The notes under the pieces were generated by a model. That model had not been told where the DNA came from. It worked only from the letters and a program-made list of their open reading frames with translations, and did no database searches. Shown here piece by piece: positions 35,892 through 46,430 of a stretch of DNA of 59,482 bases. The translations under genes were made by a program, and so were the position numbers. Source of the DNA: Bacillaceae bacterium S4-13-56 (lineage in GTDB: Bacteria; Bacillota; Bacilli; Bacillales; JAWJLM01); the NCBI GenBank assembly GCA_040191315.1, contig JAWJLM010000024.1:1-59482 (forward strand). Reading direction: 5' to 3'. Every line of letters begins with the position of its first letter. Positions within the stretch are counted from its first letter, which is position 1.

Positions 35892-38282
35892 TTAATTTTC
35901 TTTTACCCGCATTAACCTTAAACCATTTAAAGCGACTAAAAGAGTTGCTCCCATATCTGAAAGGATGGCAATCCAAAGTGTTAGCCAACCGGGGATAACC
36001 AATAATAAGGCAATGAATTTAATAGCTAATGCGAATGTGATATTTTGCTTAATTATAGTCAGTGCTTTTCGGCTTAGTTTCACAGAAAATGGAAGTTTTC
36101 TTAAATCGTCTCCCATTAAAGCTACATCTGCTGTTTCAAGGGCAGTATCTGTACCAGCTCCACCCATTGCGATTCCAACAGTAGAGGCAGCTAACGCAGG
36201 GGCATCATTGACACCATCTCCAACCATCGCTACGTTGCCATATTTAGATCTCAATTGTTTAATAAATTCTAATTTGTCTTGTGGCAATAGTTCTGCTTGG
36301 ATATCCGTTACCCCAACATGACCTCCAATTGCATTGGCTGTACCTTTGTTGTCACCTGTAAGCATGATGGTTTTTTTGATTCCAAGTTGATGTAACTTAT
36401 GAATAATTTCCTTGCTGGATTCACGTACTTCATCAGCTACTGCAATGACAGCAAGGATTTCTTTTTCAGTTCCAACAACCATTGCAGTTTTCCCTTGATT
36501 TTGAAGGGTCTTAATAAGTTGATCTTGCTCGTTATTAAAATCGACTGATAGATTCTCAAATAATTTCGGATTTCCAATGTAATAAGTCGTGCCGCTGATA
36601 GTCCCCTTAATTCCTTTTCCTGTGATAGAAGAGAAATCATCCACGATTATATGAGTGTAGGTAATGTTCTCCTCTTCTGCTTTTTTCATAACGGCTGAAG
36701 CTAATGGATGCCCGGAACGATATTCTAATGCAGTAATGATAGATAACATTTCTTCTGCATTTACCTGATTATTCAATACGTTAAAATCTGTTACAACTGG
36801 AATCCCTTTTGTTAATGTACCCGTTTTATCAAAGGCAATCGCTTTTAAGGCGCCCATTTCTTCTAGATAAATTCCGCCTTTGATAAGCACACCTTTTTTA
36901 GCTGCATTTCCAATTGCTGAGACAATAGAAATTGGGGTTGAAATAACTAATGCACAAGGGCAACCAACGACAAGAACAGCTAGCCCTTGGTAAACCCATG
37001 TTCCCCAGCTCCCACCAAATAATAATGGTGGCACAACAGCAACCAGTCCTGCGATAATCATAATAATAGGTGTATAATATTTTGCGAATTTATCTACAAA
37101 CGCTTGAGATGGCGCACGTTCCCCTTGAGCCTCTTCAACAAGGTGAATGATTTTGGAGATTGTTGTATCTTCAACCAGCTTTGTTACTTTAACCTCAAGT
37201 ATTCCCTCTTCATTTAATGTTCCTGCAAAAACTTCATCATCCATCGTTTTCTCGACAGGGACTGACTCGCCTGTAATAGCCGCTTGATTAACAGCAGAGT
37301 AACCATTTACTACTACACCATCCATAGCAAGCTTTTGACCGGGTTTCACAATCATAATATCGCCAACAGCAATATCATCAACATGAATCATCATTTCTTG
37401 CCCATTTCTTCTAACAAGCGCCTTTTTAGGAGCAATATCCATTAGAGATCGAATCGATTGTCTTGCTCGATCCATAGAGAATCTTTCTAGAGCTTCACTA
37501 ATTGCAAAAAGAATAACAACAATTGCACCTTCTGCCCATTCCCCAATAATAGCTGCTCCAATAATTGCCACTGTCATAAGGGTTTTCATGTCAAATTCAA
37601 AATGTAGCAAGTTTTGAAACCCGACTTTAAAGAGTGAATATCCGCCAATTACTATCGCTGCTGCAAACAATAGGGAAGTAATAATATTTTCCTCTCCATT
37701 AACAAACTGAGAAATATAACCAAAAACGATTAATAAAGTAGCATATAGTAACGTGCTGTGTTTTTTATAAAATGGCTCTTTTTCTTCTTTAACCTCTTGT
37801 TTCTCTTCCCTTAATGGTTTATCTTGAGTCACTTTAAGATTTTCAAAAGCACCGGCTTTTTCTAATTCTTCAATGTTTGTATCGCCATATACCTCGATTT
37901 TAGACGCACCAAAATTTACTTTTGCATCCTGAACCCCTGATAATTTTTTTACATTCTTTTCGAATTTACCCGCACAATTAGCACACGAAAATCCTTCAAC
38001 CCGGTACACATTTTTATCCTGATGAACAACAATTGGTGCTTGCCGTTTTGGTTTTTCAGGCATTACTTTAAGATTTTCAAAAGCTCCTGCTTTCTCTAAT
38101 TCTTCAACAGTTGCATCACCATACACGGATATTTTAGATGCGCCGAAATTAACTCTTGCGTCTTGAACATTGGGTAGTTTCTTAACATTTCTTTCAAATT
38201 TTCCTGCACAATTTGCACATGAAAAGCCTTGTACTCGGTAGGAAGTCATTTCTGATTCTGATTGTTCTGCTTGTTCAGACAT
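35892..38282 (-). CDS. cadA: Cadmium/zinc-exporting P1B-ATPase CadA
   Basis: 796 aa. Two near-identical N-terminal HMA domains each carry [10 protein letters not shown], showing an internal duplication. Membrane site CPC in [11 protein letters not shown]; then DKTGT, HP motif (SGHPLA), GDGVNDAP. Exports Cd(II), Zn(II) and Pb(II). It starts inside the end of cadC (8-nt overlap), an operon under two CadC-type operators. Intact. Confidence 0.95.
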   Translation of the reverse strand: MSEQAEQSESEMTSYRVQGFSCANCAGKFERNVKKLPNVQDARVNFGASKISVYGDATVEELEKAGAFENLKVMPEKPKRQAPIVVHQDKNVYRVEGFSCANCAGKFEKNVKKLSGVQDAKVNFGASKIEVYGDTNIEELEKAGAFENLKVTQDKPLREEKQEVKEEKEPFYKKHSTLLYATLLIVFGYISQFVNGEENIITSLLFAAAIVIGGYSLFKVGFQNLLHFEFDMKTLMTVAIIGAAIIGEWAEGAIVVILFAISEALERFSMDRARQSIRSLMDIAPKKALVRRNGQEMMIHVDDIAVGDIMIVKPGQKLAMDGVVVNGYSAVNQAAITGESVPVEKTMDDEVFAGTLNEEGILEVKVTKLVEDTTISKIIHLVEEAQGERAPSQAFVDKFAKYYTPIIMIIAGLVAVVPPLLFGGSWGTWVYQGLAVLVVGCPCALVISTPISIVSAIGNAAKKGVLIKGGIYLEEMGALKAIAFDKTGTLTKGIPVVTDFNVLNNQVNAEEMLSIITALEYRSGHPLASAVMKKAEEENITYTHIIVDDFSSITGKGIKGTISGTTYYIGNPKLFENLSVDFNNEQDQLIKTLQNQGKTAMVVGTEKEILAVIAVADEVRESSKEIIHKLHQLGIKKTIMLTGDNKGTANAIGGHVGVTDIQAELLPQDKLEFIKQLRSKYGNVAMVGDGVNDAPALAASTVGIAMGGAGTDTALETADVALMGDDLRKLPFSVKLSRKALTIIKQNITFALAIKFIALLLVIPGWLTLWIAILSDMGATLLVALNGLRLMRVKEN

Positions 38283-38643
38283 TTACCTCCACCTCTTTCT
38301 TGTGTGTTAATGCAATCATCATAATTTGTTTGATATGTTTATCGTTTAACGAATAAAAGGAGAGCTTTCCTTCCTTCCGATATTTGACAATCCTTTGCTT
38401 ATAAAGTGTTCGTAAATGATGAGAAGCATTAGCAACCGTAACTCCTAAGATATTTGCTATATCACAAACACATAGCTCATCATCTTGACACAGAGCATAG
38501 GTGATTTTTGCTCTATTTTCATCGGCAATTGCTTTTAACATTTGAGAAATACCAGAAATATCTACTGTTTGTAAATCACCCTGTATTCTATTAACCTTTT
38601 CCTCGTCATAACAAAAAACTTCACAAGTATCCTTTTTATTCAA
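38275..38643 (-). CDS. cadC: ArsR/SmtB-family repressor CadC
   Basis: 122 aa. Winged helix with [12 protein letters not shown] recognition region and C7/C58-type ligand cysteines typical of CadC (CEVFCYDEE near the N-terminus and CVC in the helix). Represses cad until Cd, Zn or Pb binds. First gene of the operon; two palindromic sites lie just upstream. Confidence 0.93.
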   Translation of the reverse strand: MNKKDTCEVFCYDEEKVNRIQGDLQTVDISGISQMLKAIADENRAKITYALCQDDELCVCDIANILGVTVANASHHLRTLYKQRIVKYRKEGKLSFYSLNDKHIKQIMMIALTHKKEVEVNV

Positions 38644-38654
38644 ATCATCACCTC

Positions 38655-38719
38655 ATTCAAATATTCATTTGAATATATCATAACTTTTTTCCATTACATA
38701 TTCAAGCAATTACTTGAAT
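38655..38719. promoter_or_regulatory. Two CadC-type operators
   Basis: ATTCAAATATTCATTTGAAT (38655-38674) and ATTCAAGCAATTACTTGAAT (38700-38719) share the arms ATTCAA and TTGAAT at the same spacing. Staphylococcal CadC operators have the same TTCAA...TTGAA symmetry. Both lie directly upstream of cadC. Confidence 0.75.
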
Positions 38720-38929
38720 GATTTTAAAAAAGAACTGAGATTTCCCAATTCTGATAACATCTTCTTGAACTTTCATTTATTAGCCTCAATAAGAGCGTAT
38801 ACCCATAAAAATTTCGATAGTCCAAATAATAGTTCAAGAAAGAGCGAATATTATTCTTTGCTCAATAAAGCTAAGTTTCTCAAATATGACTTAAATAACA
38901 AAAAGTTGGTTATACTAAGATTAGAATAA

Positions 38930-39206
38930 CCCAACATTCTATACTAGCGTGATAAAGATGTTTAGGTTGTATTTCTTTATAGAATCCCGTCCTTATTTTG
39001 ATTTTAGCAGATCAATTAAAATAAGGATGGGATTTCTCATTATATTAGTGTTGATACTGTTTTTATATATTTGCTTTAGATGGTAAATGTAGTTATAATG
39101 TAAAGTATTAATTTTATTTTTAGTATCCATCTTGCTATTTCTATATTGTTTACTATATAATAACTATACTAAACTTTATAAGATTAAATCAAAATTTCAT
39201 AATAAA
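38930..39206. other. Intergenic region with a long inverted repeat
   Basis: An 18-bp imperfect inverted repeat (38982-38999 with 39018-39035; 16 pairs match and the others are G-T) sits between the cad operon and the rep-like gene. It has no clear T-run. Its role is unknown; terminator or small RNA are possible. Confidence 0.4.
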
Positions 39207-39212
39207 AAAGGG

Positions 39213-39280
39213 AGAACCCCAAATCTATGTTAGGTCTTTGTTAGTTCAAAGGCGTACTTAGATTTGGGGTTCTTTTCTTT
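39213..39280 (+). promoter_or_regulatory. Leader attenuator-like hairpin of the Rep-like gene
   Basis: AGAACCCCAAATCTA (39213-39227) pairs perfectly with TAGATTTGGGGTTCT (39259-39273), followed by TTTCTTTTT. The loop holds a second stem CTTTG/CAAAG. It lies 30 bp before the gene. A strong terminator in a leader is typical of attenuation, as in pT181- and pIP501-type plasmid rep genes. Confidence 0.6.
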
Positions 39281-39306
39281 TTGCACAAGTTTTGGAGGGT
39301 TAAGTA

Positions 39307-40719
39307 ATGACAATGTTAAGTAGAGAAATGCTAAAACAACAAAAAATATTAAAGAGTCTTTCATCTGTTTCTCTTCGTCTAATCCCATTTTTAGCGGCAA
39401 ATACAGATTTAGACAAACGAATTAATGTAACATTAGAACAAATTGAAGCAGCTAATATTATGACTCCGCGACTAATAAAGGAAGCATTAGGAAGACTGGA
39501 GAAAGTTGAGTGGATCTATCGGGGTAAAGATGGTTACTTATATAGTAAATTCAATACTATTTCAACAGCTGAGAACCATAATTTCTACTATATAAACTTG
39601 TATAAATTCTTTCAATCTGATGAATTTAAAAAATCATACAAGCGCCAATTACAATTCCTATTTTATATTCTAACAGCAAAACTACCGGGCCACGAACATT
39701 CTTTAGCTATTGAACACCTTTATCAAAACCGGACAAATGCAAAGCATGTAAAGTTAGACTTTTTTATTAGTTTTGAAGATATGATATCCAACCTTTTAGA
39801 TTTAATTAACAAAGGTTTTTTTGAAGTGCGACTTGGAGCGAACAGAGAAGTACTAAATAAAAATACTAAAAATCTTAGAGAAAGATTAAATACATTTGCT
39901 GAAAAAACTGGTAAAAGAAAGAAACGAATGAGTCATAAAGAAGAAAAACATCATATCATTCATATTCGTATAGCAAAAGATTTAGTTACAAAAGATCAAA
40001 TTTGTGACATTTATGATATGACAAGATTGGCAACGTTGCAGGATTTAAAATCTATCGCAAAAGATTTTGGATGTAGTTTAGACAGCTTTGATGTAAAAGC
40101 TTTAGAGAAGGTCCATATGGTAAAGGCAAAAATATATAAGGAATTCGGTGATGTAGGAATACAATTATATCGTGAAGGCTTAAAAGATTTTTTCAAAAAT
40201 AGAAGCCATTCTTTTCAAAATCTGATGGAAAATGGTAATTTTGGTAATACAATTAAAAACTTTTATGTTATTCCTAGAATTGAACAAAGACTTAAAACCT
40301 TATTCGAAGAGGTGAAAAATGATTATTTTACTAAAGTAAAAACATTGCCATATCAATCCTTAAATTTAAAACATGCTATTAAAGATAGTAAACCATTTAT
40401 ATCTTACATTATGGAAGAATCATATAACGACAACCTTATCATATTAGACCGTGAATTAGAAGCAGCATATAGCTTCATATATAGCCAATTTACACAGGTA
40501 GATAAGTCTTGGTATGAATTTAAAGAAAAAGTAGAAAAAATCTATAAAGATGAGGCCGAAGCTCATGGTAATGATAGGAATAAAGTATTTTATCTTGCTA
40601 TCCAAAGGCAATTAAATCAAAAAGAACGTACTATCTCTAAAATCAAACGGGACAGTAACTATAAAAGAGAAAGAAGAGAAAAATTACTTTACAATCCTTA
40701 CGTAGCAATTACCGAGTAA
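39307..40719 (+). CDS. Possible plasmid-type replication initiator (winged-helix N-terminus), unknown family
   Basis: 470 aa. I cannot name the family. Residues 20-75 look like a winged helix (LRLIPFLAANTDLDKRINVTLEQIEAANIM), and the rest is basic and mixed alpha/beta. The C-terminus is strongly basic (KIKRDSNYKRERREKLL). Size, basic tail and an attenuator-like leader fit a plasmid Rep protein, which would mean a plasmid was captured by the element. GGAGGG precedes the ATG. No iterons are seen nearby. Regulatory functions are an alternative. Confidence 0.4.
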   Translation: MTMLSREMLKQQKILKSLSSVSLRLIPFLAANTDLDKRINVTLEQIEAANIMTPRLIKEALGRLEKVEWIYRGKDGYLYSKFNTISTAENHNFYYINLYKFFQSDEFKKSYKRQLQFLFYILTAKLPGHEHSLAIEHLYQNRTNAKHVKLDFFISFEDMISNLLDLINKGFFEVRLGANREVLNKNTKNLRERLNTFAEKTGKRKKRMSHKEEKHHIIHIRIAKDLVTKDQICDIYDMTRLATLQDLKSIAKDFGCSLDSFDVKALEKVHMVKAKIYKEFGDVGIQLYREGLKDFFKNRSHSFQNLMENGNFGNTIKNFYVIPRIEQRLKTLFEEVKNDYFTKVKTLPYQSLNLKHAIKDSKPFISYIMEESYNDNLIILDRELEAAYSFIYSQFTQVDKSWYEFKEKVEKIYKDEAEAHGNDRNKVFYLAIQRQLNQKERTISKIKRDSNYKRERREKLLYNPYVAITE

Positions 40720-41235
40720 TATCGGATCTTTTTAAAAAATTATTATTACTGTTTTTTTAAGATCCAAAATGCGGGAACTACCTAATAATAATTTTTTTAA
40801 AAATATAAAATATAAATTCTGCCTTTCTATCCTAGTGGAGAAGGGTTATTTGGCATGACCATTTTTCAAACAATACCTTTTTATAAAAATGTATAGGACG
40901 ATTCTCTTGTTTCTGTATTGTATTCTTTCTCAATAAAGCTTTTTTTTAAAGAATAAAGTCCAATTACACCAGCAAATTTTTATAGTATCTGTTTAATATT
41001 TATATTTTAAGATAAAATTTTTTGTTAGATTTATTAATTTTATATTATAGACATTTAATTTATAGTATCAATAAAATTAATTATCATAAAAACTATTCAA
41101 TTCCTTACCACGTAAGGGTTTGTAATAGTAATTTAAAGATACTAATGTATCTTATTATGTTTTTTATCATTAAATATTATTACAATACATATTACTTTTT
41201 TGATTAAATTCTTAGTTATAAAACAACTTCAAAAA
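40720..41235. other. AT-rich intergenic region with a weak hairpin
   Basis: GGATCTT and AAGATCC at 40725-40768 flank an AT-rich stem, a possible terminator of the Rep-like gene. The rest shows nothing I can name. Confidence 0.35.
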
Positions 41236-41616
41236 CTATTCTTTTAATAAACTTATAACATCTTCTATTACATCCTTGTCACACTTCTTATCTATCATTT
41301 GTTCAATGACCATTACTAAAGTCGCTCTCCGATAAGTCTTTGTTAATATTTTTAGAATGGATTGACTATCGATTATCCCATATTGATCTAAATGCTTCTT
41401 TATGAGCGCAGCTTCTCCGTCCCCCAAAACTAAAACATTCTCAACCTTTTTAATTGTGTATCCTTTTGAAAATAAGATTTCCGCCACCCTTCTTTTTTCA
41501 ATGGAACTTACAATATAATCTATCCAATATAATTGGTTTTCTCTGAATGAGGTAGCTTCCTGTAATTCCTCAAAAGAGGCATTTTTTATGATATGTTCAA
41601 TATCCATATTGTCCAT
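41236..41616 (-). CDS. Hypothetical 126-aa helical protein
   Basis: Not recognised. Acidic N-terminal half (MDNMDIEHIIKNASFEELQEATSFREN), then a helical, mildly basic body ending EDVISLLKE. No signal peptide, no membrane segment and no Cys pairs. It is convergent with nothing and has a 402-bp gap upstream. Codon use is like its neighbours, and the reading frame is clean, so it is likely real. Confidence 0.5.
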   Translation of the reverse strand: MDNMDIEHIIKNASFEELQEATSFRENQLYWIDYIVSSIEKRRVAEILFSKGYTIKKVENVLVLGDGEAALIKKHLDQYGIIDSQSILKILTKTYRRATLVMVIEQMIDKKCDKDVIEDVISLLKE

Positions 41617-42018
41617 ATGTCACACCGCCTTATTGTGGTTAATAATTTAAAAAATAGAAATGTATAAGTATATCCATGTGATAAAACTATTGCTTCATAA
41701 ATTGAGACGCTTGCTTTATGTTGAGTATGATAACTTTCAAAGCATAACTAAGCCTTGAACAACAGTTTATCATCTGACACACAGAGGATTCATGGTAAGT
41801 TATCTTCTATAATATTCGTTTTAAAAATCATTTCCTTTTTATCAATTTATGCCAAATAAGATATTAGTTTATTCATTTATCCCATAAATAGTTATTTTGT
41901 AGTCATAATTGGTTGATATATAGCCATGAACTTCTATTCAAAATTTAATAAGAGGTTATAATTATAGAATGAGCAAATGTAATAAAATATTTTATCTAAC
42001 TAAACGGGGGAGAAAGTT
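41617..42018. other. Divergent intergenic region, nothing recognised
   Basis: 402 bp between the 126-aa gene and the HEPN gene. A GGGGGAG site precedes the HEPN start. No operator-like palindrome is convincing. Confidence 0.4.
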
Positions 42019-43593
42019 ATGATTAACGATGATGTGCATACTTTAGGAATGTTTGCCGATAAAGCTTTCGATGAGGGAGATATAGACACTTTACACAAAA
42101 TAGCGGAGGATTGTTTAAACCGAGTTGAAACAGGAAAGTATAATCGCCTTGAGAAAGGAATTTTAGCTTACCATGGGGCTACTTCCTACAGTAACTATAT
42201 CCACCTAAAGTATAAAGGTTTATTAATTTATTCTGAGAAGAGTAATAACGAAGAAGACTTTGAAATGTGTTTATTATTGTTTCGATTATCTATAGAAAAT
42301 TTAACTTCATATCAGGAAAGAGACGAAATAAAAGAAGATTCAGAGGAATCTTATCACCTTGGAAATTATTTATTAATGGCATATACTAACTATGCAAACG
42401 TATTGAATACATGCGGTAGGATTATTAAGGCACTATCATATTTAAAAATTGGAGTTGGTAGTGGTTTTCCAATGGCTATAGGAAACTTTGCTGGATTTTT
42501 AATGGATTATGCTTCGCTCGACTATGATAATGGTCATCGTTCAGTTCTTGCTAATGAATCCTATCAATTATTAAAAGAAGTATTGGAATTCAATGATATA
42601 GAAGAGTATGCAACTGAGCATTATAAAAGTTTAAAAGCTAGTTTAAAACAATGGTATCCAATAGAATATCTAGAGAAACCTTACGAATTTGAAGAATACT
42701 CATTAGGGGATTCCGATGATGAAATCAATTACCGAAAATGGTGTATTAAAAATACATTGTTTCTGAATACTTTAAACGATGCCTTTCCTTATTCCATCTC
42801 TGCACATGATATCCTTCATCTGCCTAATATTATTACAAAAATCGATGAGGGACCAAGATTTCATGGTTTGTTTAATCAAATAAAACAAGAATATGTATCT
42901 GCTAGATTCATGATTTTTGATGCCATTTCATTTCAAGGGTCTCATTTTTCGGATAGAGATGTTCACCTTGTCAATACATTAGATTATCCGGTATATGGCA
43001 TTTCAATTGAGAAATTGAAATATGCCTATAGAAGTTTATATTCATTATTTGACCGTATTTCCTTTTTTATAAATGATTATTTTGAAATTGGAATCAAGGA
43101 AAGAGATGTATCTTATCGAACAATCTGGCAGGACAAAGTTAGAAAAGGGAAAAACTCCTACAACTTAAAAGTCGATTTAAAGAATAGGATGACAGAAAAA
43201 GATACATTTAATCTCCCATTAATCGGTCTGTACTGGTTATGCAAAGATATTGGAAAGCAAAAGGTAGAACATCACTATATAGAACCAGCTATCGTACATA
43301 TTTCGAAAATACGACATCATTTAGAGCATCGTTATTTAAAGGTTCATGACACTCTTTTGTATCCAATTACAGAGGAATTACGAGAAAATAAGGATGATCC
43401 GTTGGCCTATTCCATTACGGTTGATGAATTTAATGATGCTGCAATGAAACTACTTTCTTATGTACGTGAAGGAATTATATTATTGACTATGGGTGTACAC
43501 GTAGAGGAACTTAGAAAGAAAAGTGCGTCAGATGGTTTAATTATGCCGATGCACATGGATCAATACGATGATGATTGGAAACAGCTAAATTGA
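42019..43593 (+). CDS. HEPN-domain protein of the LA2681 type
   Basis: 524 aa. The N-terminal half (1-220) is helical and repeat-like (TPR-type, AYTNYANVLNTCGRIIKAL). The C-terminal half matches the LA2681-type HEPN domain, with the RNase-type signature R432-x4-H437 (RHHLEH). HEPN proteins with this motif are often metal-independent RNases in defence and toxin systems. It has no obvious antitoxin partner; the 126-aa protein is divergent. A remnant of a second copy lies at 56574. A defence role is inference. Confidence 0.78.
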   Translation: MINDDVHTLGMFADKAFDEGDIDTLHKIAEDCLNRVETGKYNRLEKGILAYHGATSYSNYIHLKYKGLLIYSEKSNNEEDFEMCLLLFRLSIENLTSYQERDEIKEDSEESYHLGNYLLMAYTNYANVLNTCGRIIKALSYLKIGVGSGFPMAIGNFAGFLMDYASLDYDNGHRSVLANESYQLLKEVLEFNDIEEYATEHYKSLKASLKQWYPIEYLEKPYEFEEYSLGDSDDEINYRKWCIKNTLFLNTLNDAFPYSISAHDILHLPNIITKIDEGPRFHGLFNQIKQEYVSARFMIFDAISFQGSHFSDRDVHLVNTLDYPVYGISIEKLKYAYRSLYSLFDRISFFINDYFEIGIKERDVSYRTIWQDKVRKGKNSYNLKVDLKNRMTEKDTFNLPLIGLYWLCKDIGKQKVEHHYIEPAIVHISKIRHHLEHRYLKVHDTLLYPITEELRENKDDPLAYSITVDEFNDAAMKLLSYVREGIILLTMGVHVEELRKKSASDGLIMPMHMDQYDDDWKQLN

Positions 43594-43674
43594 ATTTTAG
43601 ATTGCCTTCTTTGAATAAATTATATATCTTTGGAAATAATAAAATATGTTAGTGCAACTTGTATTTCAGACATA

Positions 43675-43706
43675 AAAATAAGGAAGTATTTACTTCCTTA
43701 TTTTTT
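43675..43706 (+). terminator. Terminator of the HEPN gene
   Basis: AAAATAAGGAAGT pairs with ACTTCCTTATTTT, followed by TT. Confidence 0.8.
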
Positions 43707-43733
43707 GTCCTCTCTCGTTGATAGTTTGCCCAC

Positions 43734-43877
43734 TTAAAATAATAAGATTTGCTGCATCTTTATAAGATTCCGTTCGATATTAGTCAGTACAAGAAGACGA
43801 GGTTTAAGGATAATGTGTATTTCATCTATTCCAAGCCATTTAGGAGTCTCGATTTGATATTCTTGTTCTTTGAATGC
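43734..43877 (-). pseudogene. ISL3-family transposase fragment
   Basis: A 47-codon open stretch reads KWLGIDEIHIILKPR and LVLTNIERNLI. This matches the start of the ISL3-family catalytic region (LGIDE, then an Arg/Lys stretch and LTDIE-like segment). There is no start and no downstream remainder. It is a relic of an insertion sequence and explains most of the gap from 43707 to 44071. Confidence 0.65.
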
Positions 43878-44071
43878 CACATGGCCTTAAAGACGTACAG
43901 TACTAAATTATTTTTGTGACCACAAATGCTCTTAGAAATTCCTTAAAGCATTAATATAATAGGTGATTGGAAAATAGTTTATGGAATCCTTTTGTAGACT
44001 TTGCTTAACTACTGCACCCTTTAGTAATTATTAGCCGGTTTACTTGAATAAGAAGTTGTAAAAAGGTTGCC

Positions 44072-45712
44072 TTAGCCTGCACAACAAGATAATTTCGATA
44101 CATCTTTATCGAACGTAAGTGCAGCTAATTTTAGCCCTTCAGCCATTGTTAAATATGGTGATAGGGTTTCTGTTAAATCTTCTATCGTTAAGCCAAATTT
44201 AACAGCTAATGTCGCTGCATAGATGACATCTCCTGCATTCTCAGATACAATATGGACCCCTAATACTTTCAATGTTTTTGCATCTGCTACTAGTTTAAAT
44301 ACACCGGTGGTTTCACGGTTTACAATTGCTCTTGGAACAGCATCTAAGGGTAATACAGATGTCTTCACATCATACCCTTTCCCTTTTGCTTGTTCTTCTG
44401 TTAAACCAACCGTTGCAACCGATGGATTCGTAAACGTAACAGCAGGAACAATTGATAAATCTATATTTTTGTTTAACCCACCGATAGCATTATCAGTAGC
44501 AATTCCACCTTCATAGCCTGCTACATATACAAATTGCGGTCCTAACGTCACATCTCCTGCTGCATAAATCTTTTGATTACTTGTTTGACCAAAATCATTG
44601 ATCAGGATTTCATTATTTTTTCCAATTTCAACATCTGCAGCACTTAAATTTAAAGAATCCGTATTTGGTTTTCTTCCAGTAGCAACAAGTAACTGATCTG
44701 ATTCAATGACTTTTTTACTGCCATCCACTGTTACGTAAACCTTTTTTATCTCTCCACTTTGTTCAACACGCTCAAAAGTTGCCCCTTTGACAAGTTTTAT
44801 TCCCTGTTCAATCAAGGCTTTTTCAACTGTCTCTGAAATCTCAGGATCATATTCTTTTAAAAGTCGCTCACTTCTTTGGATTAGTGTTATTTCTGAACCT
44901 AGATGATAAAATAGTTGTCCAAGCTCCATTCCAATGTATCCTGAACCAATCACCGTTAACCGTTTTGGTACTTTCTTTAATTCAAGTAGAGTTGTACTAG
45001 TTAAATAGTCCACTTCTTCAAGTCCTGAAATTCGTGGTAACGAGGGAGATGCACCTGTTGCAATTAAAAAGCGTTTTGCAGATAACTTTGCCCCATTGAC
45101 CTCAATCGTACTAGCATCAACGAATTTTGCTTCACCTTCAATTAAATCAAAGCCATATTCATCAATTAAATCCACATATTTTTGATTCCGAAGTTCACTC
45201 ACCAATTTATTCTTTTGCGTGATTAAACTAGCTAAATCCACTTCTCCAGCAGATGTTTGTAAACCTATAAACGGATTTTCTTTTGATAAATGATTGATTT
45301 CCCCTGCCCTAAGAAGAGTCTTTGATGGAACACAGCCAATATTCACACAGGTTCCCCCAACCGTTCCACACTCAATCATTCCAACTTTTGCACCATATTC
45401 AATAGCTTTAATTGCCGAAGAAAAAGCAGCAGCGCCAGAACCAATAATAAGAAGGTCATAGTTGTCCTCATTACTTAAAGCCACGTTTTCTTGAGATGAT
45501 ACTTCCTCAATTTCTCCAGTTTGATAATTTGCTTCATCAATCGCCTTTTTTGCACTTTCAACCTCAATATCATCGGGCAATTCAAATACGACTTCACCAC
45601 GACGAAAACTAGACTCAATATTTTTAGCACCTATATTTCCAAGTGCTGATGCCACGTGTTTTTCACAACCCGTACAAGTCATTCCTTGAATGTTTACCTT
45701 AAATTTAATCAT
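44072..45712 (-). CDS. merA: Mercuric reductase MerA
   Basis: 546 aa. One N-terminal HMA domain (C13/C16), then a pyridine-nucleotide-disulfide oxidoreductase with redox pair C122/C127 (GGTCVNIGC). The C-terminal vicinal pair C543/C544 binds Hg(II). It reduces Hg(II) to volatile Hg(0) with NADPH and FAD. Only merR lies upstream and no mer transport gene (merT, merP, merC) is nearby, so uptake depends on other routes. Start and length are normal. Confidence 0.95.
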   Translation of the reverse strand: MIKFKVNIQGMTCTGCEKHVASALGNIGAKNIESSFRRGEVVFELPDDIEVESAKKAIDEANYQTGEIEEVSSQENVALSNEDNYDLLIIGSGAAAFSSAIKAIEYGAKVGMIECGTVGGTCVNIGCVPSKTLLRAGEINHLSKENPFIGLQTSAGEVDLASLITQKNKLVSELRNQKYVDLIDEYGFDLIEGEAKFVDASTIEVNGAKLSAKRFLIATGASPSLPRISGLEEVDYLTSTTLLELKKVPKRLTVIGSGYIGMELGQLFYHLGSEITLIQRSERLLKEYDPEISETVEKALIEQGIKLVKGATFERVEQSGEIKKVYVTVDGSKKVIESDQLLVATGRKPNTDSLNLSAADVEIGKNNEILINDFGQTSNQKIYAAGDVTLGPQFVYVAGYEGGIATDNAIGGLNKNIDLSIVPAVTFTNPSVATVGLTEEQAKGKGYDVKTSVLPLDAVPRAIVNRETTGVFKLVADAKTLKVLGVHIVSENAGDVIYAATLAVKFGLTIEDLTETLSPYLTMAEGLKLAALTFDKDVSKLSCCAG

Positions 45713-45736
45713 AATAAAGCTCCCTTCGTTAATCTC

Positions 45737-46129
45737 TCATGTTAATGTTTCTATTATTGGACACGAATGTAATTGCTTTTCATCTGGACATCGTTGTTTT
45801 AAGTCATCTAACATAGTTTCAATACGTTTTAAATCCTCTATTTGCTTTTGAACTTCCTCTTGTTTTTTAGAAACAAATTCGAACATATCTTGACAACGAA
45901 CTTCATCTTTATCTACAACGCCAAGTAATTTATAAATCTCACTTAAAGAAAAACCAAGTTCCTGTATTCGCTTAATAAACCCAACACGCTTCACTTCATC
46001 ATCTGAATACATCCGATAACCAGCTTCCGTTCGGTAAGGCTCTTGTAATAAATTTTTTCGTTCGTAATATCTAATAGTTTCTTTGTTAACTCCACATTTA
46101 TTTGCGAACTCACTAATTCGATAAATCAC
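45737..46129 (-). CDS. merR: Mercury-responsive regulator MerR
   Basis: 130 aa. N-terminal winged helix (KETIRYYERKNLLQEP), dimer coiled coil at 75-110, and the Hg(II) ligand cysteines of the MerR pattern (C79, C114, C123 region: EVRCQD ... QRCPDEKQLHSC). First gene of merR-merA, under the promoter at 46149-46180. Confidence 0.93.
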   Translation of the reverse strand: MIYRISEFANKCGVNKETIRYYERKNLLQEPYRTEAGYRMYSDDEVKRVGFIKRIQELGFSLSEIYKLLGVVDKDEVRCQDMFEFVSKKQEEVQKQIEDLKRIETMLDDLKQRCPDEKQLHSCPIIETLT

Positions 46130-46148
46130 CTTATTTCACCCCATAAAA

Positions 46149-46180
46149 ATTATAAACCGTGTACCATAGTACACGGTCAA
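46149..46180 (-). promoter_or_regulatory. mer promoter/operator
   Basis: On the minus strand: TTGACC (46180-46175), a 20-bp spacer and TATAAT (46154-46149). The spacer is the perfect palindrome CCGTGTAC-nnnn-GTACACGG (46157-46176). The over-long spacer is typical of MerR activation by DNA untwisting. Confidence 0.85.
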
Positions 46181-46430
46181 GTAAATATATTATCAAACTT
46201 TTCTATTTCTTGTTCAATTAATATGAGTCATTAGTTACAAGATAACATTTAAATTCTTCTATACAATAATTTGAATATCCCTCTTGGTTCGGACCATTTT
46301 AATTTTTTCACAACTTAACATTCCACCAAATAATCCAATTTAAACATTAATTGTTTTAAAGGCATTAAAATAGTAATTCCACTATATATTCTGAAGACCC
46401 TTTATTATATTTATCTACATTCTATAAATT

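Noticed and set aside
38714-38929. A 71-codon plus-strand frame after cadC
   Set aside because: It starts inside the second CadC operator with no ribosome site and looks random.
41022-41207. A 61-codon frame in an AT-rich gap
   Set aside because: Composition is that of translated AT-rich noise (Ile, Tyr, Asn).
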